A stretch of DNA of 64,000 nucleotides, taken from positions 310,001 through 374,000 of the forward strand of contig SAXG01000004.1 in NCBI GenBank assembly GCA_012932865.1. Direction: 5' to 3'. The notes under the pieces are model-generated. The model had not been told where the DNA came from, made no database searches, and saw only the letters and a list, made by a program, of their open reading frames with translations. Numbering within the stretch: the stretch's first letter is position 1; every line of letters begins with the position of its first letter. The stretch is from Amylostereum areolatum. Lineage: Eukaryota > Basidiomycota > Agaricomycetes > Russulales > Stereaceae. Shown in pieces: positions 49,089 through 59,301 of the stretch. The position numbers were made by a program, and so were the translations under genes.

Positions 49089-50365
49089 TCAACTTCGACT
49101 TCGATTGGCCCTGGCCAGCCAGCCCGCGTTCCCCCCCCCCTGTGACGTCGTCCACAGCGTCTGCCCTCGGCGGGCGTGTCCAATCCCCATCGTGAGTTTG
49201 GCCGTATCGTGTTGTGCGTGTACGTACGTTGGGCGGCGGATAAGGTCCCAGGATGCGAGGACGCTTCGCGGTCTCGGTCGGACGCGCGGAGGGTGAGAGA
49301 AAGCCTGAGAACGGCGCGGCGCTGGAAGGTGGAAGGTTTGCGACGGGGATAGGGGGGGTGGAGGCGGTCCGCGGAGGCATGGGGGAGACACGCGAGGGGG
49401 GTTGAATGTTGAGGCCTGAGGCCTTGAGGCGCTGTGGGTGCCGGTGTGGGCGTGGAGGGAGGACGACGATCCCGAGAGCGTGTGTACGCGGTCCGCAGTG
49501 CCACTGGGCGTGGTCGTGGTAGCGATGGCAGATGGCTCGCGTGTGAGCCCAGCCAACGCCCCGAACCGACGTGCACTCTCGGTGGGAACGTCGACGGCAC
49601 TCGCGTACTGTGCACGCTTATCGCGTGAACGGCGCTCAAGGTCGCTGTCGTCGCTCAGCCCGGCACGTCGTCCCCGCCGATATAAGTAGTTGCGACGAGA
49701 AAGGCTGGAGCGCGTCTTCGGATGGACTTGAAGGCAGTGAGGACTCGGATGGGGGCAGCCGCCCGCGAGGCCAGGCCCGTGTTCCGCCGTTGAAATCTGT
49801 TCGGAAGGTGGCGGCATGCGTGTTGTTGCGTGCTCCTTCTCGATTTCTCTTCGAAGAGGAAGAGGAAGAGGAAGAGGAAGGGGCGAGTCTGATGACGGCA
49901 CGCGCCAGACGGGCGGGTTTGCGCAAGGTTTGGGAGAGGGATGGATGGGGAAAGACGATTGGCGGTTCGCGCCGAGGAGGTCGTTGGAGGATCGTTGAGG
50001 GGTCGTGGTTCGCCCGATGCTGAAGCGCGCGGTGAGGGATGTGCATTGCCATTATCATTGCGATGCTTGGCATTGGCCGATGGGGCAAAGGCGGGAGAGG
50101 CGGTGGGGATCCCGGTGAATGTTTGGAATGAAAGGCGGCTTGTGGGGCAATCGTCGATTCGGATGGGATCGGGGAGCGGCGAGGCGCGGGAGGCCAAGCA
50201 AAGCAAGGCAAAACCAGAACAAGAGGACGGGGAGCAGCCACGAGGATATAACCGCTCGAGGGAAGAGGATATAGTTGACGTGTGCGCGAGACGCGGGGGC
50301 GAGAGGAGACTTACGTGCGGAGGGTGGAGCGACAAGGTCGTAAGAGGCGATGACGAATAGTTCAT
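49089..50365 (-). CDS. Possible Ser/Thr/Pro-rich secreted or membrane protein (uncertain model)
   Basis: ATG at 50365 (MNYSSSPLTTLSLHPPH) ends at a perfect GTAAGT donor. Downstream, still on the minus strand, long open frames are rich in Ser, Thr and Pro. One has a hydrophobic stretch (SGFALLCLASRASPLPDP) that could be a signal or anchor, followed by PIRIDDCPTSRLSFQTFTG and NAKHRNDNGNAHPSP. A further open frame carries RDKRAQYASAVDVPTESAR, AGLTREPSAIATTTTPSG and TLSGSSSSLHAHTGTHSAS. Such low-complexity sequence is common in fungal cell-surface proteins. No catalytic domain is seen, the exon structure could not be resolved, and the strand choice rests on codon-like composition and the donor site. 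Confidence 0.35.
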
Positions 50366-51188
50366 TTTACAGGTATAATATTTATAAGTGGCCCAGGGTG
50401 GACTGATAAAAGAGAAGCCGGAGACAAGAGGGTGAAGTCGGAGCTGGGCAAGAGGCAGTGATGGGAAGCTACGAACGCAGAATGAATGGAACGAAGGATA
50501 TGGCGCGAGTGCCGTGGTGAGAAGGGAGCAAAGGCGGAAAGGCGATGAGAGAGCCTGGGAAGCGGAGAGAGCGGCCAGATCGACAGAGAGGAGAGAGCGA
50601 GAGAGAAAAGAGGAGGAGATTTGCCGGCGGAAAGGGAGGGAGGTGGACACGAGGCGTGGCGCCGTGTGGCCGGGACCGGGTACATAGGAACAGAAGAACG
50701 GACGAACAGAAGATGAAAGCCGGTGAGGCTGGACAGCGACATGACGCGTGGTCGGAGCGGAAAGGGCGGGGCGCTGACCGAGGAGGAGGGCGAGGACGGC
50801 GAGGGCGAGGACGAGGACGATGAGCGACGGTGGGACGAGGACGTTGGGGACGTTGGCGAGGTCGGGAGGTGGAGCCACGGCGAGGAGAGCGGAGGGGGAA
50901 GGAGGGGACCGAGAGAACGGCGCGGGCAGTGGCCCCCTCCGGTGCCTATTTTGGGGAGATATTATCTAAGGGGGGTTTTATAACTACCCTTTTTTCATTT
51001 CCGGGAGTGCTCGTCTCGTTTCCTCTGCCCGTCCTCTGCGAACGTCATGGGTTGCTAACAGCTCGAGCTCTTCCTCTCCTCCTCTCTTCGTCCCGCCTCG
51101 CGTTCTCCTCTCTTCTCCCTCCCTCTTCCTCTCCTCCTCCTCCTCCTCTTATCCCCCCCAGCTCCCGCTCCACCCACTCCCCCCCACC
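50366..51188. other. Intergenic region
   Basis: 823 bp, very GA-rich on the plus strand and then CT-rich toward 51.1 kb. This should be a divergent promoter region between the uncertain minus-strand gene and the next plus-strand gene. Confidence 0.35.
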
Positions 51189-51987
51189 ATGTCCACCGCC
51201 CCCGCCCCCCGCCCCATCCTAAAACGCTCCCAATCCGTCGCCCCCCCCCTCCCCCGCCTACCCCGCCGCCCCCAATACCCCCCGCCGTCCTCCCAATAAT
51301 GTCCGTTTCCCCCCTTCTCCCACCCTCACAAGGACGTTTTCCGCCCACTCCCCCTCCTCCTACGATCGCTCCCCCATCGTCGTCCTCCCAAACTCCTGCG
51401 CTCTCCCCGCCCGCGGTTGCCCAGGTCGCACGTACCACCCCGGCGCCAGCTCCTCTCCACCCAAACCCAAACGTCTCTCCTCCGCCTACAAGTCCGGCAA
51501 GCACGTTCACCCCCGCGCCGTCGACGCCGCAGACATCCCCCTCCCCCCGGCCCTCGTTCACGATCTCTCTTCCGAGAGCGACGAGAGCGACGGCATCGCC
51601 AGCCCCCCTCTCACCGACGGCTACCCCATAGCCGTCTCAGACCTCTCCCTCGCCTTCCTCCCCTTTGCCGGTTCCGCCCCTTACCGCGCACCGGAGCACG
51701 ACCATCACCAATACCACACCTACGAGGACGAAAAACGTCGCAGACGTGAACGCGAGCAGAAGGGCCACCGCGGCGACGATCCTTCCAGACACCGTCGCGC
51801 CGTCGGCGTCCGCGACGTCGAGAGGCAAACCGGCGATCTCACCCTCGACGACGAGCTCGAAGAGGACGACCCCGAGGAAGACGATTTAGTACCTGCCGCG
51901 GGGCGCTACAAGTCGTTCGGAGAGCGCAGCGCCTTGAGCGGCTTCGGCTTTGACGGCCTCGACGACGGATGCTTGGGCGGTTTCTGA
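51189..51987 (+). CDS. Conserved uncharacterised fungal protein with PILKRS N-terminus
   Basis: Starts MSTAPAPRPILKRSQSV. After one frame change inside the C-rich tract near 51230-51260 it continues in a single open frame: NVRFPPSPTLTRTFSAHSP, SYDRSPIVVLPNSCALPAR, GCPGRTYHPGASSSPPK, ALVHDLSSESDESDGIASP, a His/Arg-rich stretch, LDDELEEDDPEEDD and FGFDGLDDGCLGGF at the stop. The order PILKR, then VRFPPSP, then YDRSPIVV is one I associate with an uncharacterised basidiomycete family. PILKR with a downstream VRFPPSP also resembles the K/R-V-x-F docking motif of type 1 phosphatase regulators, which is speculation. There is no intron. The single shift in the C run is probably a miscount of C residues. 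Confidence 0.65.
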
Positions 51988-52629
51988 ACGACGTTCCGTC
52001 GCTACCTCGACCCTTGCCCGGTCGTCGCCGCGTGCGTTCTTCCGTCTTCCCCTCCGTTCCCATCCATCCTCTCGATCCCACATCTATGCCACCCTTCTCC
52101 ACCTTTTTCTTCTTCCTGTTCATACCACAGCGTCCTTCTCCCTTTTCCTATATATCTTTCTTCTTGTTCTCTCTCTTTTACCCTCATCCACCCCGGTGTC
52201 GCGACGACTCGCACATACGCTTAATCTCGATCGCGCCCCGTAGCTTCGGTCCATACCCTGTGCATATACACCTACGGACCCACAGCCCCTCAGATTACGA
52301 CAGCGTCAAGAACGTATTATTCTCCCTCTATTCCTATATGTTTATTCAAAGGGCAATAGAATGTATGATTAGCGCACTCGTTTTCCTCCCTCCTTCCTCC
52401 CGCCGATCATCGAACCCCGTCCGTGAAGCTCTTTGCTCTGATCCCCGCCAGCCCGTTTTCTGATACGGGTTACCCGCGCAGCGAAACCGCTCAGCGCTCA
52501 GGGATTCGTTTGTCTCATCGCTGCTTAGCTCCACCACGCGCCTGCCGCGCCACCCTCAACAAAAACCAGCCCTCTGATCTCCATCGCATCGCAGTCGCAA
52601 TCGCAAATTCGCGCCATCGCGCCATCAGC
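51988..52629. other. Intergenic region
   Basis: 642 bp, rich in CT and TTC steps, with no coding signal. It holds the 3' end of the upstream gene and the promoter of the decarboxylase. Confidence 0.4.
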
Positions 52630-55587
52630 ATGGACATCGAGCAGTACGTCCGGGCCCCTCCGACCCCTCCCTCATCGCCGCCTCACCCGTCGCGCACGCA
52701 CAGGTTCCGCAAAGCCGGCTACCAGGCCATCGACCGCATATGCGACTACTACTACTCGTTGCGGGAAAAGCCCGTCTCCGCGCAAGTCGAGCCGGGCTAT
52801 CTCCGCAAGGCCTTGCCCGGTAAGTGCGCGTCGGACCCTGAACACCATCTTTGAAGGTTTGAATGGATCGAAAAACACCCTTGCGTCGGTGCGCCCACCA
52901 ATCGAGTCGCTGGTGACGACGGACGTGGCGAAAATCCCGCGCGTCCGTGACTCCGTGATGCGTCGATCTTCGCGGGGACGGATGGGGATGTCGACGCGGT
53001 TGACGGTGCTGACGGGAATGTTCTTTCTTCGTGCTGGCAGAGAGCGCTCCGGGCAAGGGCGAGGCGTGGGATAACATCGCGGACGATTACCAGGCGCTCA
53101 TCGTGCCCGGCAAGTTTCCCCCTCAACCCCCCCTCCCCTCTTCAGCCGCGGTTGTGCTCATCGAATTCGCTCGGATGTATGCGCAGGTCTGACCCATTGG
53201 CAACACCCCTCTTTCTTCGCTTACTTCCCGACCGCGTCCACGTTCGAGGGCATGCTCGGCGACCTCATCGCCTCCAGCACCGCGAATCCGGGTTTCAACG
53301 TGGGTCCTCTCCTCCCCGCCCCCCCGCCCCCTTTCGCCTCCAAACCCGTTTCTTTGTCTCTTGCTCTTGTTTGGGTCCGTCGCGGCTTCAGATGCGGTTT
53401 TGGGGGGATGCTTCTTACTGAGGCCGTGAGCGGTTTCCTCGGAGTTTTGCGCTCCGTTGTTGCAGGTCGCGTTTGTGACTGTCGGTTTCGGTCTCGGGTT
53501 TCTGTATGGCATCGAGTCCGATTGCCTAAGTGTGTTGAGGATGTGGGCCATGTTGCCGTACGCGACCGCACGCGCGCACTCTCAGGTTCATCGGACGGGT
53601 TCACTTCTCCCTTCGCTTTACGACTCCCTTCCCTTCGCTTTACGACTCCCTTCCCTTCGCTTTACGACTCCCTTCCCTTCGCTTTACGACTCCCTTCCCT
53701 TCGCTTCACGAAACCCCTCCCTTTCGTTCTAACGACCTTCTCGTTCTCCCGCACAACGTCCGCACCCACACTGACCACCGTGCCCTCAGTGGTTCGCAAG
53801 CCCCGCGTGCACGGAGCTCGAGAGCGTCGTGATGGACTGGGCCGCGAAGATGTTCGGACTCGAGTCCGTGTTCCACAACGTCGGAGAGGTGGGCGGTGGC
53901 GTTATCCAGGTGCGCGTCCACTCTATTCTATCCAAACCCCCTCGCTCGATGCTCGATGCTTGGTGGAAATCCGCGCCGATCTCCGTCCGTTCGACATCGA
54001 TTCCGCTTCCCACCCCCCACATCCTCCATCCACACACACACCCTCCCTCTCCTTCCCACCCATCCCGGACCCCCCGATCCGGACGAAGACCGACGCGCAT
54101 CTCACTCTATCTCGCTCCCCGTTTGCAGACCACGGCGTCCGACTCGGCGCTCACGGCCATCGTCGCCGCGCGCACGCGCTACCTCGGGCAGCACCCGCGC
54201 ACGCCGCTCGAGACGATGGTCATCTACGTGACCACGCAGACGCACTCGTTCGGGAAGAAAGCCGGGCTCGTGCTCGGGCTGCCCGTGCGCGCGCTCGACG
54301 TCGACGCGGCCGCGCGCGAGGGCTGGGGGCTCGACGGGGAGACGCTGCGAAAGGCGGTCGAGGAGGACCGGGCGAAGGGGCTCGCGCCGTTCGTGCTGAG
54401 TGAGTCGATCCGCGTGGGCGGAGGAGGGACATGCCGCGACTAGCCGCTGACGATCCTTTCGCGGGGGGCAGTTGGCACGGTGGGCACCACGACGTCGGGC
54501 GCGATCGACAGGATCGGGGACGTCGGCGCCGTCCGTACGTGTCCCTTGCTCCCGTCCGGTCCTCATTTCGGGGCGGTTCGCTCAGGGCGTTTTTTTTTTG
54601 GTAATTGTGGCCAGTCAAGGAAAGTTACCCCGACATCTGGCTGCACGTCGACGCGGCGTGGGCCGGCGTCACTCTCGCGTGCCCCGAGCTGCGCGAGCGC
54701 GCGCAGCTGGCGGGCATCAACGCGTTCGCGGACAGTCTGTGCGTGAACTTCCACAAGGTGCGTCGCGTACTTCCCGCGGTGTCGATCGGATTGGATTGGG
54801 CGATTGGTCACTCACGCCCGCGCGCCTCGGCAGTGGGGATTGGTCAACTTCGACGCGTCCGCGCTGTGGGTGCGCAACCGCGACCATCTGATCGACGCGC
54901 TGGACATCACGCCGGAGTACCTTCGGACAAGACACGGCGATGCAGGTGTGTAGGTGTGGACGTGCGCGTGCCAGCGTGCCATTCGCCGGCGGGGCTGGAT
55001 GCGGGGGGTTTTTTTTTTTGGTTGCTTATCGTGTTTGTATCGCGCTCGGGGGGCAGGGACGGTCATCGACTTTCGCAACTGGCATCTCTCGCTCGGACGG
55101 CGCTTCCGCTCGCTCAAGCTTTGGTTCGTCCTCCGCAGCTTCGGCACGGAGGGGTTCCAGTCGTACATCCGCCGGGTGCGTTCGGGCCAGTCTCCCCCCG
55201 AGCCCTTCCTCCCTGCTCACATCGTCGTACGCGCCCGCGTCCCAGTGCATATCCCTCAACGCGCTCTTCGCGGCGCACGTCCGCGCCTCCGCGCTCTTCG
55301 AACTCGTCGCCCCGCCCTCCTTCGCGCTCACCGTCTTCCGCCTGCGCCCCGCAGCGTCGGAGCGCGCGGACGGGCACGCCCGCGCCGCCGCGAACGCGCG
55401 CAACCGCGCGTTCTGGGACGCGCTGCTCGCGCGCCGGGAGGTGCTGCTCACGCAGACGGAGCTCGGCGGCGTGTTCTGCGTGCGCTTCGCTGTGGGCGCG
55501 GCGCGGACGGAGGCGGGGGACGTGGAGAGGGCGTGGGAGATCGTGAGGGAGGTGGGGGAGGGGGTGGTGGGGAGTGACGCGCTTTGA
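52630..55587 (+). CDS. Group II PLP-dependent decarboxylase (aromatic-L-amino-acid type)
   Basis: MDIEQ splices to FRKAGYQAIDRICDYYYSL, the usual N-terminus of aromatic amino acid decarboxylases. Then come VEPGYLRKALP, GLTHWQHPSFFAYFPTAST, MLGDLIASSTANPGFN, WFASPACTELESVVMDWA, LIGTVGTTTSGAID, IWLHVDAAWAG and the PLP-binding lysine in SLCVNFHKW. The C-terminal domain ends REVGEGVVGSDAL. It removes CO2 from an aromatic amino acid (tyrosine, tryptophan or DOPA) to give an amine; which one cannot be told by eye. The intron at 53110-53186 starts with GC (GCAAGT) and joins P-G to LTHW. The next intron is unusually long (about 490 bp) and contains a 22 bp minisatellite. Introns near 54590 and 55010 contain runs of nine to ten T. 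Confidence 0.9.
53611..53720. repeat. 22 bp tandem repeat inside an intron
   Basis: Five head-to-tail copies of a 22-base unit beginning CTTCGCTTTACGACTCC start at 53611, 53633, 53655, 53677 and 53699. The first four are identical and the fifth has diverged. The array lies within the long third intron of the decarboxylase gene, which explains part of that intron's extra length. Confidence 0.9.
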
Positions 55588-55752
55588 CGCGTGAAGTGGG
55601 ATGGCGCTTATCGTAATTTTCTGATGCGTATGCGTATGTATGTACGAGGGACGAAACCAAGCTGACTGGCATTTTTGCTGCCGCTGGTTTGACGGTGCCA
55701 GTGACTCGTATAGGACTGTGGAGATGGTTGGCGTTTGGGGTAGGCACTTTAC

Positions 55753-55827
55753 AGCAGCATGGCGCAGCTGGTATAGCGCGCAGGGCCCATAACCCTGAGG
55801 TCCCTCGATCGAAACGAGGTGCTGCTA
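55753..55827 (+). tRNA. Initiator tRNA-Met (CAT anticodon)
   Basis: A full cloverleaf can be drawn. The acceptor stem pairs AGCAGCA with TGCTGCT, starting with the A1-T72 pair typical of eukaryotic initiators. The D arm is GCGC...GCGC. The anticodon stem is CAGGG/CCCTG with loop CCCATAA, giving CAT and the three G-C pairs needed for P-site entry. The T loop contains ATCGAAA, the initiator form with A at position 54, in place of the usual TTCG. There is no intron. CCA is not encoded. Discriminator base is A at 55827. Confidence 0.93.
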
Positions 55828-55853
55828 CTATCCCCGCATACCCTAAGGGTGAC

Positions 55854-55858
55854 TTTTT
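55854..55858 (+). terminator. Pol III terminator of the initiator tRNA
   Basis: A TTTTT run 27 bp past the tRNA end is the usual RNA polymerase III stop signal. Confidence 0.7.
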
Positions 55859-55944
55859 GGTTGGTGTACCACTGCGGCCGCCGGCCGGTCCGAGTCTCCG
55901 ACCGGCCCCGAATCAAAATCAAGTTGAAGCTCTCTGAGATCTGA

Positions 55945-55980
55945 GGCTCAAGCGCTCAAGCGCTCAAGCTCAAGCTCAAG
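55945..55980. repeat. Short CTCAAG/GCTCAAGC repeats
   Basis: Several head-to-tail copies of CTCAAGCG and CTCAAG lie between the tRNA and the phosphoesterase relic. Simple low-complexity repeat with no known role. Confidence 0.6.
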
Positions 55981-56036
55981 TCGAAGACCTTCCTCAGGTG
56001 ACAGGTGAGGCTTTCGTATGACCACCATGATCATCC

Positions 56037-56342
56037 ATGATCATCATGTCACCTACGTATACACATCCAGCTCCTGAGCGACCTCCATCTCGAGACAAAA
56101 GGCGCGTCGAGCGAACCGGAGGTCGAATGGAGACGGCGACCTGGACAAGTTCGACTTCCCTGGTCCCCGCCCAAGCCGACGTGCTCGCCCTCCTTGGCGA
56201 CATCGACATGACCAGAGACGGTGACCGCCTGTTCGACTGGATCAGCCACCGACTAATCAGGTTCAAGACCATCCACTTCGTCCCCGGACACTACGAACCG
56301 TACTGGGGCACGCTGACTACGCATCTCGTCGATACAAAGTAA
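56037..56342 (+). pseudogene. Calcineurin-like phosphoesterase relic
   Basis: An open frame of 101 codons contains ADVLALLGDIDMTRDGDRL and FKTIHFVPGHYEPYWGTL, the first two metal-binding blocks of metallophosphoesterases. The second block normally reads GNHE; here it is GHYE, with the Asn ligand lost. The frame stops soon after and no later blocks (the GHTH-type motif) were found downstream. This looks like the start of a decayed gene. Confidence 0.6.
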
Positions 56343-57846
56343 TATCGACACCGGCGCGTAACGCAGTGAGTGTTTATACGATCATCGATCATCCCTTACA
56401 CTGTACAGTTTCAATGGATACCATTGTGTGGCCCTTGTACACCCCCGTTGTTGTGGTGCCGTTGCAAACTGGGATCCTGGTTATTCGAGATTTACCATAA
56501 AGTGCGTGCCATAGAATAGCGTCCACCCACCTCCACAGCCTCCCACCACCCCTACCGCGTTCCCCGCCCTTCGTGGCATCTGCGCTCCCCCGGCTACGAG
56601 GTACTTACCCTCTCCCCCATCGTCCCCTTCACATTCCAGTTCAGCTCAAATGATCGATGAATGAAGACCTGCACAAGACCTGCCTCCCCATGGACGTACT
56701 CCTGCTCACGTACTGACGCATCACAGCCAACCCCGATCCTCCACTCTTACACGTCGACATCCGTGTCTCGTTCAGAACTCTGATCAACTATGCCAAGAGG
56801 ACCGGCAACATACACTGTCTGCAGCATCACCCCAGCGGTTGGTCTACAGGAACAATCTTGGTTGTAGTGGGCCATCTTTCTGCAGAATGCGGCTATCCCA
56901 TGGCGAGGGGATGTGACGCCATCATTGAGCTGCACCCGAACTATTCAAGGCCGAAGAAGCGGTTGGTCAGAGGTTGGTCGGGTCTCACGAAACGCGGCTG
57001 GTGCAGCTCATCAAGGAGAAGTTGCGGTTACCCAAGAGCACCGAGCCCAAGTGGTATTTCAACTCTCGCACCCATCACTCTGGCGATGACGCGTACTGGT
57101 AGTGGAAGTGAGTATTTTGACGGTTCGATCTGATTCAATTCTGACTGTCGACGCAGAAACACCGGACGCTATCTTTGTACGTGATGGTGTGCCGCTTTCT
57201 TCGAGGTTGTGAGTCTCCGCGTGCAGTCATGTATGATACGGCGTGACTTCTATCATCATGCAGATATCTCGCGAGGGCGAAGTTCGCTTCGACACGCCTA
57301 TTCCCGCTCATGAATCGTCCATAGGAGAGGAACATGGTGACAATGGCCTCTGAGGCAGGGTAGGACGATAGGGTGCCAATCGCGGGTGATAGTGTGTCCA
57401 GCTTGCTCTCCCTCCAGCCTCCAGCCGCCCTCTTCCCGCCGTTCTTCAGGAGTACTCGGCTCCGAGGACCCAAGGTACTTCCAGTGGTCTGCAGAAACTA
57501 TGACAGTCGCCGCGCGGGAAAAAAACAACTGGCGCATCGACCCTTCAACTTGGTAGTCTTTTGCTAATTGTAGCAAGCATCCGATAGCTGAATGAAATAG
57601 ACTTCACGATTTCTGTAGTGCAGTCTCTGCAAACCGCCGAAAGCAGAAGACACCTCAAATTTCAAAACCTCGAGAACGCTTGCATGTATTGGCACGGGGT
57701 GGGGAAATTTCTTTGGAACTTACTGTTTGGAGGTGGCTCGTCCACATATTCTAGTCTTGCTTGCATCCACAGTAAGGGGGTCAATGCGTGGCATATGGCC
57801 CGGGGGCCATTGATATACGTGATATACATACATATACATGGTGGTC
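56343..57846. other. Intergenic region with one orphan coding-like segment
   Basis: Mostly non-coding. At 56941-57102 (plus) one frame reads like real protein: LVQLIKEKLRLPKST, then EPKWYFNSRTHHSGDDAYW and a stop. The flanks do not extend it, so it may be a remnant exon of an unknown gene. Nothing else supportable was seen. Confidence 0.35.
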
Positions 57847-58908
57847 TCATTTCGTCTTCAAGAACCGTGTTGCCTCCTCTGCCCATTCCTCTCCCTGACC
57901 AGACGAGAGCGCCCACGACACACTGATATGGTTGTGGCCACGAGCGACGACATTCTTGCACTCCTTCCAGCCAGCCGCCCCTCCTCCAACCTCCTCCAAT
58001 CGTTGAGTGAGACGAACTCGAAAATCGCCCACCATCGCGAGAAGCGCTGGAGGCTCGTTCTCACCCTCAACGAACAGGATCTCGGGAAGCGACTTGAGCA
58101 CCTGAACCGGCGCGTTCTTCAAGAGGCCCAGTGGGTGTCTCTGGAGGATCTCTTCCTGCGCGCCGTAGTAGGATGATAGCACGCGGGGGTCTCCGAACGC
58201 GTGTAGGTCCGGCGGGTGCCCGATGAGTATGAGGGCTTTGACCTTGTCCTGCAATGCGGCATGCGTCCCTTCCAGAAGAGTCGGGTCGAGAAAGATCGTC
58301 GCCACATGCACCGAGCCCGCTGAGTGTCCGGACACGAATATCTTGTCCGTGTCGATCTCGGGAGAACCGGACACCGAGGCTTGGACGTCGACGGAATGAT
58401 CGACTACCCATTGAATCGCATCGCGTATTTCTCGGGAAGGTTCGGGGTAGCGAGCGGGTGGGACGAGGGTGTAATCGGGAATGACGGTCAGGAAACCTTG
58501 TTTGGCAAAGTATGCCCCGAGGTTGCCATAAGCGAGAAGAGGAGGGGGGAAAGCACGTTCGCCGGTGCTGAACCCGCCACCATAGTTGAAGAAGAGAATC
58601 GGGACCTTCGTTGCTGAGGAAGCAGGGTAATATATGTCGAGCTAAGGTTATGATGGTATGGTGAGAAGTTGTACAAAATCGATTGGATGGGGGCGTACGT
58701 GATGACGATCGGCTGGTCCGTACTTGAAGGTCTTACGAGCAACAGACTCGATGCTCTCTCGTTTGGATTCGAGGGCTTGCGAGAAGGCCGCAATCGCTGA
58801 TCGTTCAGGTCGTTAATGAAGTCTAGAGCAATAGCGCTGCAGCTGAGACTCACTTGGTCCTATGATAACCGGTATCGCAGTATCCTTGAATGTAGAGATC
58901 GCCTCCAT
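57847..58908 (-). CDS. Alpha/beta hydrolase, esterase-like (intact paralogue)
   Basis: Start MEAISTFKDTAIPVIIG at 58908. An intron precedes IAAFSQALESKRE, and another follows the KYGPADRHH segment. Core motifs: ILFFNYGGGFSTGERAF (oxyanion hole YGGG), LTVIPDYTLVPPARYPEP, nucleophile elbow SGHSAGSVH, LPEILFVEGENEP and the catalytic His in ARGHNHISVS. Length is about 330 residues, and the frame is open throughout. It is the close relative of the broken gene at 42.3 kb, sharing its intron positions and most motifs, so the two arose by duplication. It belongs to the HSL/BD-FAE-like esterases acting on small esters. No signal peptide is seen, so it is probably cytosolic. The natural substrate is unknown. 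Confidence 0.85.
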
Positions 58909-59301
58909 GGTGTTTTTCGGGTGAAGGTGGTGGGTTCTGAGAAAGCGAGCATAATCGGGAGCTCTGTGCCTTTATCAGCGAGGGTGTGGGAGCTGTCATG
59001 GGACGAATGACAGCGCCAGGTAAGCAAGTGTAATTCTTATGGCGTTTCTCGTCAAATAATGTTGATACAGTACTGCGATCCTCGGGTTGCAAGGTGGCTC
59101 GGGCTCATGGCACCATGGCCTACTAAGTACGCTATTGGACCCTTATGTACTTTGTAACCGGTGAATAATATTAAAATCTGTGGCTCGAACGACAGGATGA
59201 GCGCAAGTTGTGAAGCCCGTAACATGTGCAGATGCGGACAATGGATCCAATAGCGTAATATTCGGCTCGCGAACGGACAGAGCCAGGTTGCTTCAGACCC
59301 T
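58909..59301. other. Intergenic region
   Basis: 393 bp between two minus-strand genes. It holds the hydrolase promoter and the 3' end of the old yellow enzyme gene. No other feature. Confidence 0.35.

Noticed and set aside
49655..50878. 407-codon open frame on the minus strand with a hydrophobic N-terminus
   Set aside because: It crosses a perfect GTAAGT donor and shows low-complexity, GC-driven composition. Only the later part is kept, as a low-confidence model.
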